NCBI GenBank assembly: GCA_037074615.1
Contig: CM073542.1
Location: 18,554,001-18,618,000, forward strand
From: Leucaena leucocephala
Lineage: Eukaryota > Streptophyta > Magnoliopsida > Fabales > Fabaceae
Length of the DNA: 64,000 nucleotides
Direction: 5' to 3'
Within the stretch, counting starts at the first letter, position 1; the number at the start of each line of letters is the position of its first letter. This document shows, piece by piece, positions 12,425 through 24,367 of this stretch. The translations under genes were made by a program, and so were the position numbers. The notes beneath the pieces were generated by a model, which had not been told where the DNA came from, searched no databases, and saw only the letters and a list, made by a program, of their open reading frames with translations.

Positions 12425-13974
12425 TCATCTTAAGAGATAATCCACAACTTTCAAAATATATGCATATCCAAAAGATGGTGGGAAACGTCTTGATGATATA
12501 AATGCTGCATTATCCACTTTTGTCTTTGTCATGCAATTTTGTTGATATTGGACCATATCCTTCAATTGTTGCAATCCTGAAATGCCTAAAAATTCTAATT
12601 TGAAGCTCTCATAAACAGGGTTAGAATGCAGTTTATAATTATTGAATTGAAAACTCCCTAGCTCAGAGGTTCTAATTCCTTGTCTCCCAAAGTGTGTTGC
12701 ATAATCCTTACACCGCAACTCTGTTAAATTTGCTACAAACCTTCCTGAATATTGTTCATTACTTGAAACAGTGAGGTCAGCTCCCATAGAGAAAATATTA
12801 GATAAAGACGAAGAGCGATCACCCATAGTGATAAGCCAGCCATCAGTTTTAGAATTAATGCATAACGCATCACCATTGGATGAAGAAAAAACAGAGAAAT
12901 CAGTGGCGGAGCTAGAAATGGAATATTCTTCAACTTCATCCTCAATTTCAAGCTCATGAATATTATTACGCTCATTTCCAAGTGATGTACCAATCAAGTT
13001 AAGTCCTAGGAGAGAATGATCCTCATGTGGGTGTTTATACATGCTAAACTGAATTATGCGCCCACCAAATTCTATTTTAATAATTTCATTTTTCATGCAA
13101 ATCATGGTATTAGCTATTTTCATGAATGGCCTTCCTAGAATTAGAGTACTATCATCCAGAGACTTATTTGACATATCCAAAACATAGAAGTCCACAAGAA
13201 AAATAAGTCCCTTAACTTGAACTAAAATGTCTTCTAAAATTCCCTCAGGATTTATAATTCTCTTATCAGCCAATTGAGCTAGCACACTAGTTAGTTTGAT
13301 TAGATTTACTCCTAAAGTATGACAAATGGAACTTGGCATAACATTGATAGCAGCACCTAAATCTAGCAATGCTTTTGGAATAGTTATTTTACCAATTGTA
13401 CAAGGAATAGAAAATGCACCTGGATCTTTACACTTTACTGGAAGTTGAGAGGTGGAGAGTGCAGAAGCTTTAGGTCCAACTTGCACCAGTTCATTAGGTT
13501 TATGTCTTTCCTTATGTGTGCAACTGTCCTTCAAACATTTTGCATGTTCTGATACTTTTTGAATTCTCTCCAGCATAGGCACATTCACTTCAATCTTGCT
13601 GAAAGGGTTAATCACTTCCTTATTTTTCTCTTCTAAGGCTTTCTTCTTGCTGCTCATGAATTCCCTCAGAATAGGTAGTTCCTTCAGATGCACCTTTTTC
13701 TCAACTACACTAGAGGTTGTTTCTTGCTGCTTGAGCTCTGAATTTACCGCTGGTTGTGTTTCATCAGTTATGTCCACTCTAAGATTCCTTAAATCATAAC
13801 CCATAGCTGCAGATAGTGCAGTTTCCCTGCTGTTAAGCTGTCTATAACCTTCTGAATCTGAGGCAGAAATGATTTGGCTTTTTGTAACATTTTCCTTCCC
13901 CAGTGGTTGTGATCCTTTTGTATTTTCAGAATTCTCAATGTTGCCGATGGAATCAGTGTCTACCCCACATTCCT
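12425..13974 (-). pseudogene. Unit B linker-protease-integrase-scrap frame, interrupted by LTR
   Basis: The frame is open from the insertion site at 13974 to 12425 (459 codons from the internal Met at 13804). It reads through the linker VHLKELPILREFMSSKKK, the protease (DLGA, LADKRIINPEG, ILGRPF), the segment of unknown origin and LQQLKDMVQYQ to FPPSFGYAYILKVVDYLLR. Unlike units C-M it lacks the extra A that shifts the frame after EFLGI. The first ~10 codons lie at 17100-17123, beyond the solo LTR. Confidence 0.8.
13970..13974 (+). repeat. Target-site duplication TTCCT, left copy
   Basis: TTCCT precedes the LTR and recurs at 17100-17104. The uninterrupted units have a single TTCCT here (CACATTCCTCTTC). 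Confidence 0.85.
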
Positions 13975-16900
13975 TGTAACATCCTTACTTTTATATGTCT
14001 TACAGACCATTCAGTAGCATTTAGAACAACTTACAAGACCTTGGAAGTCTATTAGTCAAATATGGAATTTTACTCTTTCTCGGATTACTGTTCATATGGT
14101 ATTCCAGATTACGCAATAAACTTCAAAAAATCATAATTAATTCTAGAAAAATTGGAATGAAGTGGTTCAGAAAGATACATGAACATAACATCTTTACATT
14201 GAAGGGAAAAATAATTTCTAGACCAAATGATTAGCCAATTGATACAGTTTATTCGTTGAATTTTACTGTTCATTTGGTCAAAAAATCTGGAAACAGATTC
14301 TGGTCCCTTACTTTGGAAAATCATTTCTCTTGATATACACATCCAAATGAAACGTTCCACCTATGCATTTAAAGCTCTGGATGTGTGCTACATGCTCATA
14401 AAATTTCGTTAACTAATTCCTTCATTTGCTAGGTCAAACTGAAGCCACAACAAAACTGCTTCAGGACCTACGTTTTTACCATTTTAGTTTCTTTTCTTTC
14501 ATTTCCAATAATTGTTTCAGCATGCTCAAGCCATTAAATAAGCTTCTTAACATTCATATACATCATGTACATATGCCATAAGTATTACAATAGTTTCATC
14601 ACATAAATGGACACCTTACATGGCATTTACATACATAGACAATTTATAGTATACACTAAAATCTCAATACTTTACTTCCTTTCTTCCATTCTTTAGCTCT
14701 TCTCCATGCATACCTTTTCTTCATGCTTGACCTAAATTGGTTGGTTATGGGAGAGTGAGATTCTAGGGAATCTCAGTAGCAAACATTACCACTTAAATAT
14801 GCAAGATGGATGCTAATGCATGATATGTAATTTCATTAAACTTTCTTTGATTAGTGACATGCCAACATGCTACAAACTTTTACATAAAGTGCATGGCCAT
14901 GGAAACATGTTATTCACAATACATTCAACATCATTTATCATGTCACAACATCATTCAAATAACATATACATGTCAACACATAAGCATACCACATTAAGCA
15001 CATAAAGAGATAAGTTCACTACCTTGCACTTAAGCTTTTCTCTTGACCTTTAGCCCTTACTCCCTAGCTTTCCAACCATGAAGCATTTATGTCCATCACT
15101 TCCCAACATCTTCTTGGATGTTTCATGGTCCTAAACACATTCATATTCATCACATAACTCATTAGGACTCATGAACTCCAACCATGTTCAAGACTAACTT
15201 TGTTACACTCTTTATTGTCATAACTTTATCTAATTTTCACTAATCCACTTGGCTCTTGAACCAATTGATGTATTGACTTTACCCTACACAATTTCATCTT
15301 TTGAACTCATTTATGAGCTTAGAATCATGAAATTACAGCTCCTTCATGGCATGCTGTACAGAATTGAACATAAGCACACAATTCTTTCAAAAATTATCCT
15401 TTTGATTCTAATGCTTCCCATACTTGTTTCTCCACTTTACGCCACACAACTTTTCATTTTAAAATCATTGGAACCATCAAAATCATGAAATTCTAATCAC
15501 TGTTCATGCGAGTGAATAGTAACCGTAAGGAATCTCAAAGACTACAACCTTGAGATTTTAATATTTCCAAGGTTCAAAACCTTTCCAATCCTACACAAAA
15601 TCATCATACAAACTCAATGGAAGCATTAAATCATTGAAATTCAATTTCCTTCCCTCATGAACAGTGCATACCGAACAGGGCACACCATGGCAAAGTCAAG
15701 AATATCAATTTGATTCAACAACCAACCACTTAACTAGCTTGTTTAAGCTTTAATCATATGGTTCTAACTTTAATTTCTTCTTTCCCCTTTCATCTAAGGT
15801 TTTTGGCCAGCACCTTCCCTTAGAGAAAACTCAACTTTTTCCCCATCAAAACCCTAAGTTCAAGCTCCCAAATCAAAGGAGAATAAGTTAGGAAAGATTG
15901 CTTAGCTTTAATCTCTAGCTTGCTTGAACTTTGGAACCTTGAATCTTCTTTGTCTTGGCTTGAGTTTCCATTTTGCAAGAGTTTCCCCAAGGGTCCATGA
16001 ATCCACGGTTTTCTGCAGAATGAGGGGGTATTTATAGCCAAAATCCAAGAAAAATGAATGGCCAAGATTGATTTGGTTACTATTTGATCTGAAGGCCCAC
16101 ATTTAATCTTGGATTTAACTTTTTCATAAAATAATAATTATGACATCATGTGGGACAGCTCAAGGGACACCTCAAGGGGTTAGGTGGCGTGCTCATAGTA
16201 TAAGGAACCTTCTGGAGAAATTCCAGTCCAATCCGGTACCGATCAGTGCAGTTTCACAACAACCGGACTGTGTTCTGTTCCTAATTTTTTATAATATACC
16301 AGGATATGTATTATATCCTAGAAATTAATGTATAGGCTTCTCATACCATTGAAAATGTTAGACTGAGTATTTATCTTCCATCCATCCCTTGGAAAATGAC
16401 CAAAATACCCTTGGTGTCCTTTCTTGCACTGTACTAACCCTAAGGGCATAATTGTCATTTCACCCCCTCTTGTACTACCTCAGGGCATATATTGGCTCAA
16501 ATAATCATATTTATACCATGTGACACGTTTTTAGCCTGTCCCAGATGACCAAAATGCCCTTCATCCATCTCTGGTACAATCTGGGCATCCAGGGGCATTT
16601 TCGGAATTTCGCACTTATCCTGGACTGCTCTGTACTCTGGCCCACTTAACTGTCTAGTCATAACATTGGGCCTACTATGGCGCCATTTGGGCCTTGGTTT
16701 GGGCTCATTGCCTTTATGCCCTTTATGGCACAAATCCCAAGACACCTCTCCCGATCCTATTTATCGGGTATTCTATTCTACCATAAAATCCCGTAACAAT
16801 TCTACAGGATTCCTTTTCTAACTCTGTCAGTTTGATAAATTCATATATTAAATATAAGAATTTATTGTAAAATTTCATCTGATTCTGTGATATGAAAAAT

Positions 16901-17099
16901 ACTGCAATAATTCCTGCTGACTTCAGGAATTTATATCAATTAATTGGGACCTCAAATCAAAATTCTGTGTTGCGTTAAACTGACCGGAATAATTATGTCT
17001 ATCTACTGGTAAAATTTGAGTCTGATCTTCATCATAATCCTTTCTAAACCTCTTTCCATTATCAGTATTATACAGATAGGGAAAATTTAGGATATGACA
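13975..17099 (-). repeat. Solo LTR, gypsy family 1 (3125 bp), reverse orientation
   Basis: On the minus strand it runs from TGTCATATCC to AGGATGTTACA, the same kind of termini as the LTRs at 35992 and 41647. Shared internal blocks include the GACAGAG...ACCCGATAAATAGG region (near 16750-16840 here) and a block near 16139-16190 with GGTGTCCCTTGAG and TGATGTCAT. The 5-bp TSD and the absence of internal sequence identify a solo LTR left by LTR-LTR recombination. Similarity to the 8.3-kb element is clear but divergent, so it is an older or related subfamily. Short frames inside (14109-16745) match nothing and are not called genes. Confidence 0.85.
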
Positions 17100-17104
17100 T
17101 TCCT

Positions 17105-18252
17105 CTTCACTGTTAACATCCATAGCTTATTCCCTAACTTGTTCTTCATCAATTAAACATATGACAATAACAAATTTAGGGTTAACAACTGTGTTTGAAG
17201 GTATATCTCCATTGATTTTTGCTTTAACATCATTAATTGAATTGGCTAGATGTGATCCATAGCCATTCATGTTTACAGCTTTTGTTTCCCACTATTCCAT
17301 CTTATTATTCAAGGCAGAAAACCTGGACTCTATCATTGCTTGATTGTTCTTCACAGTAGATCTCACATTCTTGAAATTAGAGCAGAGGTTTTTGTTGATA
17401 CAGTTTATATTTGAATTCATCATATTAATGCTCTTCATTATCTCAGATATTCCACAATCCTTTGTAGCAGAGGGTACTTCTATAGCTCTAGAAGATTCAG
17501 TCACTTGTGTATCGTCGTTGAATCTATTATGCCCAAAATTCCTATCTCCACCTTCATCCCCCCCGCTGAAATTAGGATAATCTCTCCATCCTTCATTATA
17601 CGTGTTGGAGTATGGATTCCTTTGTGGATACTGTTTGGTTTGCCATGATAGATAGCTGGTACACCTACACAATGCGTAAGATAATTGACAATGGTGTGCA
17701 TAGGAGAATAACAGAGTTGACAACTAGGAGCAACAAGAGCTTGAGAGTATGGCTCTGAATATGCGAATTGCCCAATTGAGCAGCTAGGTTATTGATCTGA
17801 GCATTCATGGCAGCAACTTGGGAGGATAAAGTATTATAATCTTGAGAAGGCCTTACAGAAACCTCATGGACTTGCCTAGCATCACATCCCCCATACTACT
17901 GGTTATTGATTGTTTTTTTGTCAATTAGGTTCCATGCTTCATTTGGAGTTAAATCACCAATAGAGCCTCCAGAAGCTGTATCCAAATTCTTTCTGCATGC
18001 ATATCGCAATCTTGAATAGAAATACTGCACCAAATGCTCAGTTAGAATCTAGTGGTGTGGACATCTAGCTAATAGCTCTTGAATTCTTCCCCAAAACTTA
18101 TGGAAAGATTCTCGATCATACTATTTGGAAGCAAAAATATCATTCCCCAATATAGCTGTCTTTGAAGTAGGAAAGTATCTCTCTGAATAATTGACCATTA
18201 ACCTGGGATGCTATACCATCTACTTCATTCCATCTTGTTGATATATCCTTTA
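17105..18252 (-). pseudogene. Unit B gag part
   Basis: The gag C-terminal frame at 17292-17723 (143 codons) carries PQRNPYSNTYNEGWRDYPNFSGG and ends at a TAG in the EQWETK region (CACTATTCC, Trp to stop). The gag N-terminal part (17750-18230) has the three TAG stops common to all units. Confidence 0.75.
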
Positions 18253-18365
18253 TTCATCTTAAGAGATAATCCACAACTTGCAAAATATATGCATATCCAA
18301 AAGATAGTGGGAAACGTCTTGATGATATAAATGCTGCATTGTCCACTTTTGTCCTTGTCATACAA

Positions 18366-19823
18366 TTATGTTGATATTGGACCATATCCTTCAATTGTTG
18401 CAATCTTGAAAATGCCTAAAAATTCTAATTTGAAGCTCTCATAAACAGGGTTAGAATGCAGTCTATAATTATTGAATTGAAAACTCCCTAGCTCAGAGGT
18501 TCCAATCCCTTGTCTCCCAAAGTTTGTTGCATAATCCTTACACTGTAACTCTGTTAAATTTGCTACAAACCTTCCTGAATATTGTTCATCACTTGAAGCA
18601 GTGAGGTCAGCTCCCACAGAGAAAATATTAGATAAAGACGAAGAGGGATCACCCATAGTGATAAGCCAGCCATCAGTTTTAGAATTAGTGCATAACGCAT
18701 CACCATTGGATGAGGAAAAAACAGAGAAATCAGTGGCGGAGCTAGAAATGGAATATTCTTCAACTTCATCCCCAATTTCAAGCTCATGAATATTATTACG
18801 CTCATTTCCAAGTGATGTACCAATCAAGTTAAGTCCTAGGAGAGAATGATCCTCATGTGGGTGTTTATACATTGTAAACTGAATTATGTGCCCACCAAAT
18901 TCTATTTTAATAATTTCATTTTTCATGCAAATCATGGTATTAGCTATTTTCATGAATGGCCTTCCTAGAATTAGAGTACTATCATCCAGAGACTTATTTG
19001 ACAAATCCAAAACATAGAAGTTCACAAGAAAAATAAGTTCCTTAACTTGAACTACAATGTCTTCTAAAATTCCCTTCGGATTTATAATTCTCTTATCAGC
19101 CAATTGAGCGAGCACACTAGTTAGTTCGATTAGATTTACTCCTAAAGTATGACAAATGGAACTTGGCATAACATTGATAGCAGCACCTAAATCTAGCAAT
19201 GCTTTTGGAATAGTTATTTTGCCAATTGTACAAGGAATAGAAAATGCACCTGGATCTTTACACTTTATTGGAAGTTGAGAGTTGGAGAGTGCAGAAGCTT
19301 TAGGTCCAACTTGCACCAGTTCATTAGGTTTATGTCTTTCCTTATGTGTGCAACTGTCCTTCAAACATTTTGCATGTTCTGATACGTTTTGAATTCTCTC
19401 CAGCATAGGCACATTCACTTCAATCTTGCTGAAAGGGTTAATCACTTCCTTGTTTTTCTCTTCTAAGGCTTTCTTCTTGCTGCTCATGAATTCCCTTAGA
19501 GTAGGTAGTTCCTTCATATGCACCTTTTTCTCAACTACACTAGAGGTTGTTTCTTGCTGCTTGAGCTCTGAGTTTACTGTTGGTTGTGTTTCATCAGTTA
19601 TGTCCACTCTAAGATTCCTTAAATCGTAACCTACAGCTGCAGATAGTGCAGTTTCCCTGCTGTTAATCTGTCTATAACCTTCTGAATCTGAGGCAGAAAT
19701 GATTTGGCTTTTTGTAACATTTTCCTTCCCCAGTGGTTGTGATCCTTTTGTATTTTCAGAATTCTCAATGTTGCCGATGGAATCAGTGTCTACCCCACAT
19801 TCCTCTTCACTGTTAACATCCAT
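18366..19823 (-). CDS. Gag-linker/protease ORF, 485 codons (unit C)
   Basis: This is the reference description for the main array frame. Residues 1-100 are a Ser/Glu/Asn-rich linker starting MDVNSEEECGVDT. Residues 101-205 have the Athila pre-protease block (LKELPxLREFMSSKKK, INPFSKIEVNVPMLERI, CKDPGAFSIPCTIG). Residues 206-315 form a retropepsin-like aspartic protease with active site DLGA at 211-214, QLADKRI at 240-246 and ILGRPF at 285-290. Residues ~333-485 match no family I recognise. The Met is the first codon after an in-frame TAA that separates it from gag, so a gag-protease fusion would need readthrough. No RT follows. This is a fragment of a polyprotein, not an autonomous gene, and whether it is expressed is unknown. 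Confidence 0.7.
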   Translation of the reverse strand: MDVNSEEECGVDTDSIGNIENSENTKGSQPLGKENVTKSQIISASDSEGYRQINSRETALSAAVGYDLRNLRVDITDETQPTVNSELKQQETTSSVVEKKVHMKELPTLREFMSSKKKALEEKNKEVINPFSKIEVNVPMLERIQNVSEHAKCLKDSCTHKERHKPNELVQVGPKASALSNSQLPIKCKDPGAFSIPCTIGKITIPKALLDLGAAINVMPSSICHTLGVNLIELTSVLAQLADKRIINPKGILEDIVVQVKELIFLVNFYVLDLSNKSLDDSTLILGRPFMKIANTMICMKNEIIKIEFGGHIIQFTMYKHPHEDHSLLGLNLIGTSLGNERNNIHELEIGDEVEEYSISSSATDFSVFSSSNGDALCTNSKTDGWLITMGDPSSSLSNIFSVGADLTASSDEQYSGRFVANLTELQCKDYATNFGRQGIGTSELGSFQFNNYRLHSNPVYESFKLEFLGIFKIATIEGYGPIST

Positions 19824-19826
19824 AGC

Positions 19827-20422
19827 TTATTCCCTAACTTGTTCTTCATTAATCAAACATATGACAATAACAAATTTAGGGTTAACAACTGTGTTTGAAG
19901 GTATATCTCTATTGATTTTTGCTTTAACATCATTAATTGAATTGGCTAGATGTGATACATAGCCATTCATGTTTACAGCTTTTGTTTCCCACTGTTCCAT
20001 GTTATTATTCAAGGCAGAAAACCTGGACTCTGTCATTGCTTGATTATTCTTCACAGTAGATCTCACGTCCTTGAAATTGGAGCAGAGGTTTTTGTTGATA
20101 GAGTTTATATTTGAATTCATCATATCAATGCTCTTCATTATGTCAGATATTCCACAATCCTTTGTAGCAGAGGGTACTTCTATAGCTCTAGAAGATTCAG
20201 TCACTTGTGTATCGTCGTTGAATCTATTACACCCAAAATTCCTATCTCCACCTTCATCCCCCCGCTGAAATTAGGATAATCTCTCCATCCTTCATTATAC
20301 GTGTTGGAGTATGGATTCCTTTGTGGATACTGTTTGGTTTGCCATGATAGATAGCTGGTACACCTACACAATGCGTAAGACAATTGACAATGGTATGCAT
20401 AGGAGAATAACAGAGTTGACAA
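19827..20422 (-). pseudogene. Unit C gag C-terminal part, frameshifted
   Basis: The helical 125-codon frame (19827-20204) and the PQRNPYSNTYNEGW frame (20201-20422) are in different frames because of the C-run near 20256. Upstream, 20423-20930 is gag N-terminal sequence with the shared TAG stops. Confidence 0.7.
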
Positions 20423-21064
20423 CTAGGAGCAACAAGAGCTTGAGAGTATGGCTCTGAATATGCGAATTGCCCAATTGAGCAGCTAGGCTATTGATCTAAG
20501 CATTCACGGCAGCAACTTGGGAGGATAAAGTATTATAATCTTGAGAAGGCATTACAGAAACCTTATGGACTCTCCTGGCATCACATCCCCCATACTACTG
20601 GTTATTGATTGCTTTTTTCTCGATTAGGTTCCATGCTTCATTTGGAGTTAAATCACCAATAGAGCCTCCAGAAGCTGTATCCAAATTCTTTCTGCATGCA
20701 TATCGCAATCTTGAATAGAAATACTGCACCAAATGCTCAGTTAGAATCTAGTGGTGTGGACATCTAGCTAATAGCTCTTGAATTCTTCCCCAAAACTTAT
20801 GGAAAGATTCTCGATCATACTATTTGGAAACAAAAATATCATTCCCCAATATAGCTGTCTTTGAAGTAGGAAAGTATCTCTCTGAATAATTAACCATTAA
20901 CCTGGGATGCTATACCATCTACTTCATTCCATCTTGTTGATATATCCTTTATTCATCTTAAGAGATAATCCACAACTTGCAAAATATATGCATATCCAAA
21001 AGATAGTGGGAAACGTCTTGATGATATAAATGCTGCATTGTCCACTTTTGTCCTTGTCATACAA

Positions 21065-21448
21065 TTATGTTGATATTGGACCATATCCTTCAATTGTTGC
21101 AATCCTGAAAATGCCTAAAATTTCTAATTTGAAGCTCTCATAAACAGGATTAGAATGCAGTCTATAATTATTGAATTGAAAACTCCCTAGCTCAGAGGTT
21201 CCAATCCCTTGTCTCCCAAAGTTTGTTGCATAATCCTTACACCGCAACTCTGTTAAATTTGCTACAAACCTTGCTGAATATTGTTCATCACTTGAAGCAG
21301 TGAGGTCAGCTCCCACAGAGAAAATATTAGATAAAGACGAAGAGGGATCACCCATAGTGATAAGCCAGCCATCAGTTTTATAATGCATAACGCATCACCA
21401 TTGGATGAAGAAAAAATAGAGAAATCAGTGGCAGAGCTAGAAATGGAA
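21065..21448 (-). pseudogene. Unit D protease-downstream segment, 3' part
   Basis: A 107-codon frame (21065-21388) covers KTDGWLITMGDPSSS to GYGPIST. It is cut off by the 4-bp deletion and by the LTR inserted a few codons further upstream. Confidence 0.75.
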
Positions 21449-21453
21449 TATTC

Positions 21454-23324
21454 TGTAAGGAATTGGAAGACATGCAGCGAAAATTAATTTAAAATTTTTT
21501 TCATTCCTTGCCAGGATCTACCGTATGTGTTTAAGTCAAGTGGGAAGAAGTATTACCCTTAGTGTGCCTCAGCGACTTCCACAGCTTTCGGTCACGACGT
21601 TCACAGCTTCGTTCTGCGGCTCGTGCTCCCTTTCTGATCACAAGAAGTCGACGACTCAGGTCAGCTTCCTCTACTGGTATCCACACGAACAGCGTTCCAA
21701 CCACAAACGACGTGCTAGCGTCTCCTGTCCCTCCAGGGCTTTCTCAAGAGTTCGTCCTCTCCGTCTCTATTTCGACAGTTTCTTATCTGTAAACCTTTTA
21801 TAGAGTCCCCTTCGGCCTTTCTATGTTCTATATGTTTCTCTGTGCAAAATGCAGCTCCTAAAATCAGATATATAGGATGCTATGCGTTTTTCTCTGTTAA
21901 CCGAATTGGATTTTGGAGTTAATCTTATATTAATTCCAAAATTAATACAATATCATATATTGTATAATTTTATAAGAAACTAATTAAATAAATAATATCA
22001 AATCCGTCCCACAGATTTAATTACCCATTTATTTAATTTTAAATAAAGATGAGACTGAACTATTTTTGATTTATTCTCATAAATCAAATTTGAGATATCC
22101 TATCAATTTGAATTTCGAATTTCAAACGTGATAGAGATTTAATTTATCCTTATAAATTAAATCTTATAAATATCTCTTATATGAGATATCCTATCAATTT
22201 GAATTTCAAATTTCAAACATGATAGAGATTTAATTTATCCTTATAAATTAAATCTTATAAATATCTCTTATATGAGATATCCTATCAATTTGAATTTCGA
22301 ATTTCAAACGTGATAGAGATTTAATTTATCCTTATAAATTAAATCTCATATATACATATAATGTATATATACGAATTTATATATATATATGAATATAAAT
22401 ATAAATAAATATATATACATCTATCCTGGATCATTCATTGAATCTGGACATGTCTTAGATTCAATGAATCTGGACATCATAGCTCGTGTTGGGCTATTTT
22501 GTGTGTGACCCTGTAGGCCCATATGAAGTTGGCAGTGGGCTATTTGCTATACTAGCCCACAAGTCGCAAGCGGTCTCTAGCAAGACATAACGACTACCCA
22601 AATCATATGAGGATCATTAAACGATGTAACCTTTTATACAACCATATCATGTCCCTTCTGTCACGCGATATTTTGGTCATGGATGAGGCGTGGATAATGT
22701 TATCCTCCTATTCTTGACCGTTACTTTCTCGATCCCTGAGTAGTCTGACTCTAGAAATGGAACTACCTTTCCATTACAGTATGGCCATACATTTCTCAAA
22801 CTCACTCATCGAGGGGCCCAGTAATATCTCTCTACGAATGTGAGGGACAAATTCCATCTTGACCATTCACATTCCTCCGCATGAAAAACCACTAAGGCCG
22901 AACATAGTCTTTATGATCACTCGGTCAAAAGTGACTTTTGACTAGGTCAAAGCTGAGCGTTTTGTCATGTAGGAATCCATGATGATCTCAGGTCAAAGGG
23001 CGTATTGACATGGTTTATATATGAGAGAAGCTTATGACTTAACCCATGCAGCTCTCTTATAGCGGGTCGGTCCAGCACCTTGTACTCTTACATGTGCTTA
23101 TGACTTTGATTTATATCTCTATACATCTTCAAAGTCATACTGGTCTTATTTCATCTGTACTCCCGCATAGATGATCCAGCAGGGACATTTAGGATAATAT
23201 CATGAATTATCCAAGGATGATCATCATAGTAAACATGCAAATAATATGATAACTCAATTAATAAATTCATAAATCAATAATGTTCATAAGACAATGATTG
23301 GCCCCTAGGGCACGATTTCCAACA
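21454..23324 (-). repeat. Solo copia LTR (1871 bp), reverse orientation
   Basis: On the minus strand it runs TGTTGGAAATCGTGCCC ... GTCTTCCAATTCCTTACA, which gives TG...CA termini. It is flanked by TATTC at 21449-21453 and 23325-23329, a 5-bp target-site duplication. The start matches the 3' LTR of the copia element at 57635 and the end matches 615, so all belong to one family. It contains a 91-bp tandem repeat at 22092-22350 and an AT-rich stretch (22345-22420) that could hold the promoter. There is no internal domain, hence a solo LTR. Plus-strand frames at 21525-21803 are LTR shadows. Confidence 0.9.
22092..22350. repeat. 91-bp tandem repeat inside the copia LTR (about 2.8 copies)
   Basis: GAGATATCCTATCAATTTG recurs at 22092, 22183 and 22274, so the period is 91 bp. 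The unit also holds TTTGAAATTCG-type inverted words and TAATTTATCCTTATAAATTA, a near-palindrome. The same repeat is at 58510, 58600 and 58691. Confidence 0.9.
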
Positions 23325-23342
23325 TATTCTTCAACTTCATCC

Positions 23343-24364
23343 TCAATTTCCAAGCGATGTACCAATCAAGTTAAGTCCTAGGAGAGAATGATCCTCATGT
23401 GGGTGTTTATACATGTTAAACTGAATTATGTGCCCACCAAATTCTATTTTACTAATTTCATTTTTCATGCAAATCATGGTATTAGCTATTTTCATGAATG
23501 GCCTTCCTAGAATTAGAGTACTATCATCCAGAGACTTATTTGACATATCCAAAACATAGAAGTCCACAAGAAAATAAGTTCCTTAACTTGAACTAAAATG
23601 TCTTCTAAAATTCCCTTCGGATTTATAATTCCCTTATCAGCCAATTGAGCGAGCACACTAGTTAGTTGGATTAGATTTACTCCTAAAGGATGACAAATGG
23701 AACTTGGCATAACATTGATAGCAGCACCTAAATCTAGCAATGCTTTTGGAATAGTTATTTTGCCAATTGTACAAGGAATAGAAAATGCACCTGGATCTTT
23801 ACACTTTACTGGAAGTTGAGAGTTGGAGAGTGCAGAAGCTTTAGGTCCAACTTGCACCAGTTCATTAGGTTTATGTCTTTCCTTATGTGTGCAACTGTCC
23901 TTCAAACATTTTGCATGTTCTGATACTTTTTGAATTCTCTCCAGCATAGGCACATTCACTTCAATCTTGCTGAAAGGGTTAATCACTTCCTTGTTTTTCT
24001 CTTCTAAGGCTTTCTTCTTGCTGCTCATGAATTCCCTTAGAGTAGGTAGTTCCTTCAGATGCACCTTTTTCTCAACTACACTAGAGGTTATTTCTTGCTG
24101 CTTGAGCTCTGAGTTTACTGCTGGTTGTTTTTCATCAGTTATGTCCACTCTAAGATTCCTTAAATCATAACCCACAGCTGCAGATAGTGCAGTTTCCCTG
24201 CTGTTAAGCTGTCTAGAACCTTCTGAATCTGAGGCAGAATTGATTTGGCTTTTTGTAACATTTTCCTTCCCCAGTGGTTGTGATCCTTTTGTATTTTCAG
24301 AATTCTCAATGTTGCCGATGGAATCAGTGTCTACCCCACATTCCTCTTCACTGTTAACATCCAT
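23343..24364 (-). pseudogene. Unit D linker-protease, frameshifted
   Basis: The frame runs from MDVNSEEECG at 24364 through the protease active site DLGA to about 23570. A missing A in GAAAATAAG (unit C has GAAAAATAAG) shifts it, and the rest reads in another frame (23343-23567, DFYVLDMSNKSLDD, ILGRPF). Confidence 0.8.
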
Positions 24365-24367
24365 AGC

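Larger units (their letters stand above)
12424..18252 (-). repeat. Array unit B, split by a solo LTR
   Basis: About 2.70 kb of array sequence is split by the insertion at 13975-17099 (duplicated TTCCT included). It is of the same early type as unit A: the frame after protease stays open into SGLQQLKD and the integrase scrap. Confidence 0.85.
18253..20951 (-). repeat. Array unit C (2699 bp)
   Basis: The first unit with the later frame structure: one extra A in CCTGAAAATGCC, absent in A and B, moves the frame after EFLGI. A C-run of 6 precedes GCTGAAATT in the gag knuckle-to-tail region, which breaks the gag frame at about 20260. Confidence 0.9.

Noticed and set aside
14109..16745. Possible host exons in short frames between 14.1 and 16.7 kb
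   Set aside because: The whole stretch lies inside a solo LTR with clean TSDs. Blocks align to the other LTRs of the family.
21525..21803. Arg/Ser-rich frames starting MCLSQV in the copia LTRs (also at 57911)
   Set aside because: Present in the LTR only, not conserved in frame between copies (57911 differs by indels), no known domain.
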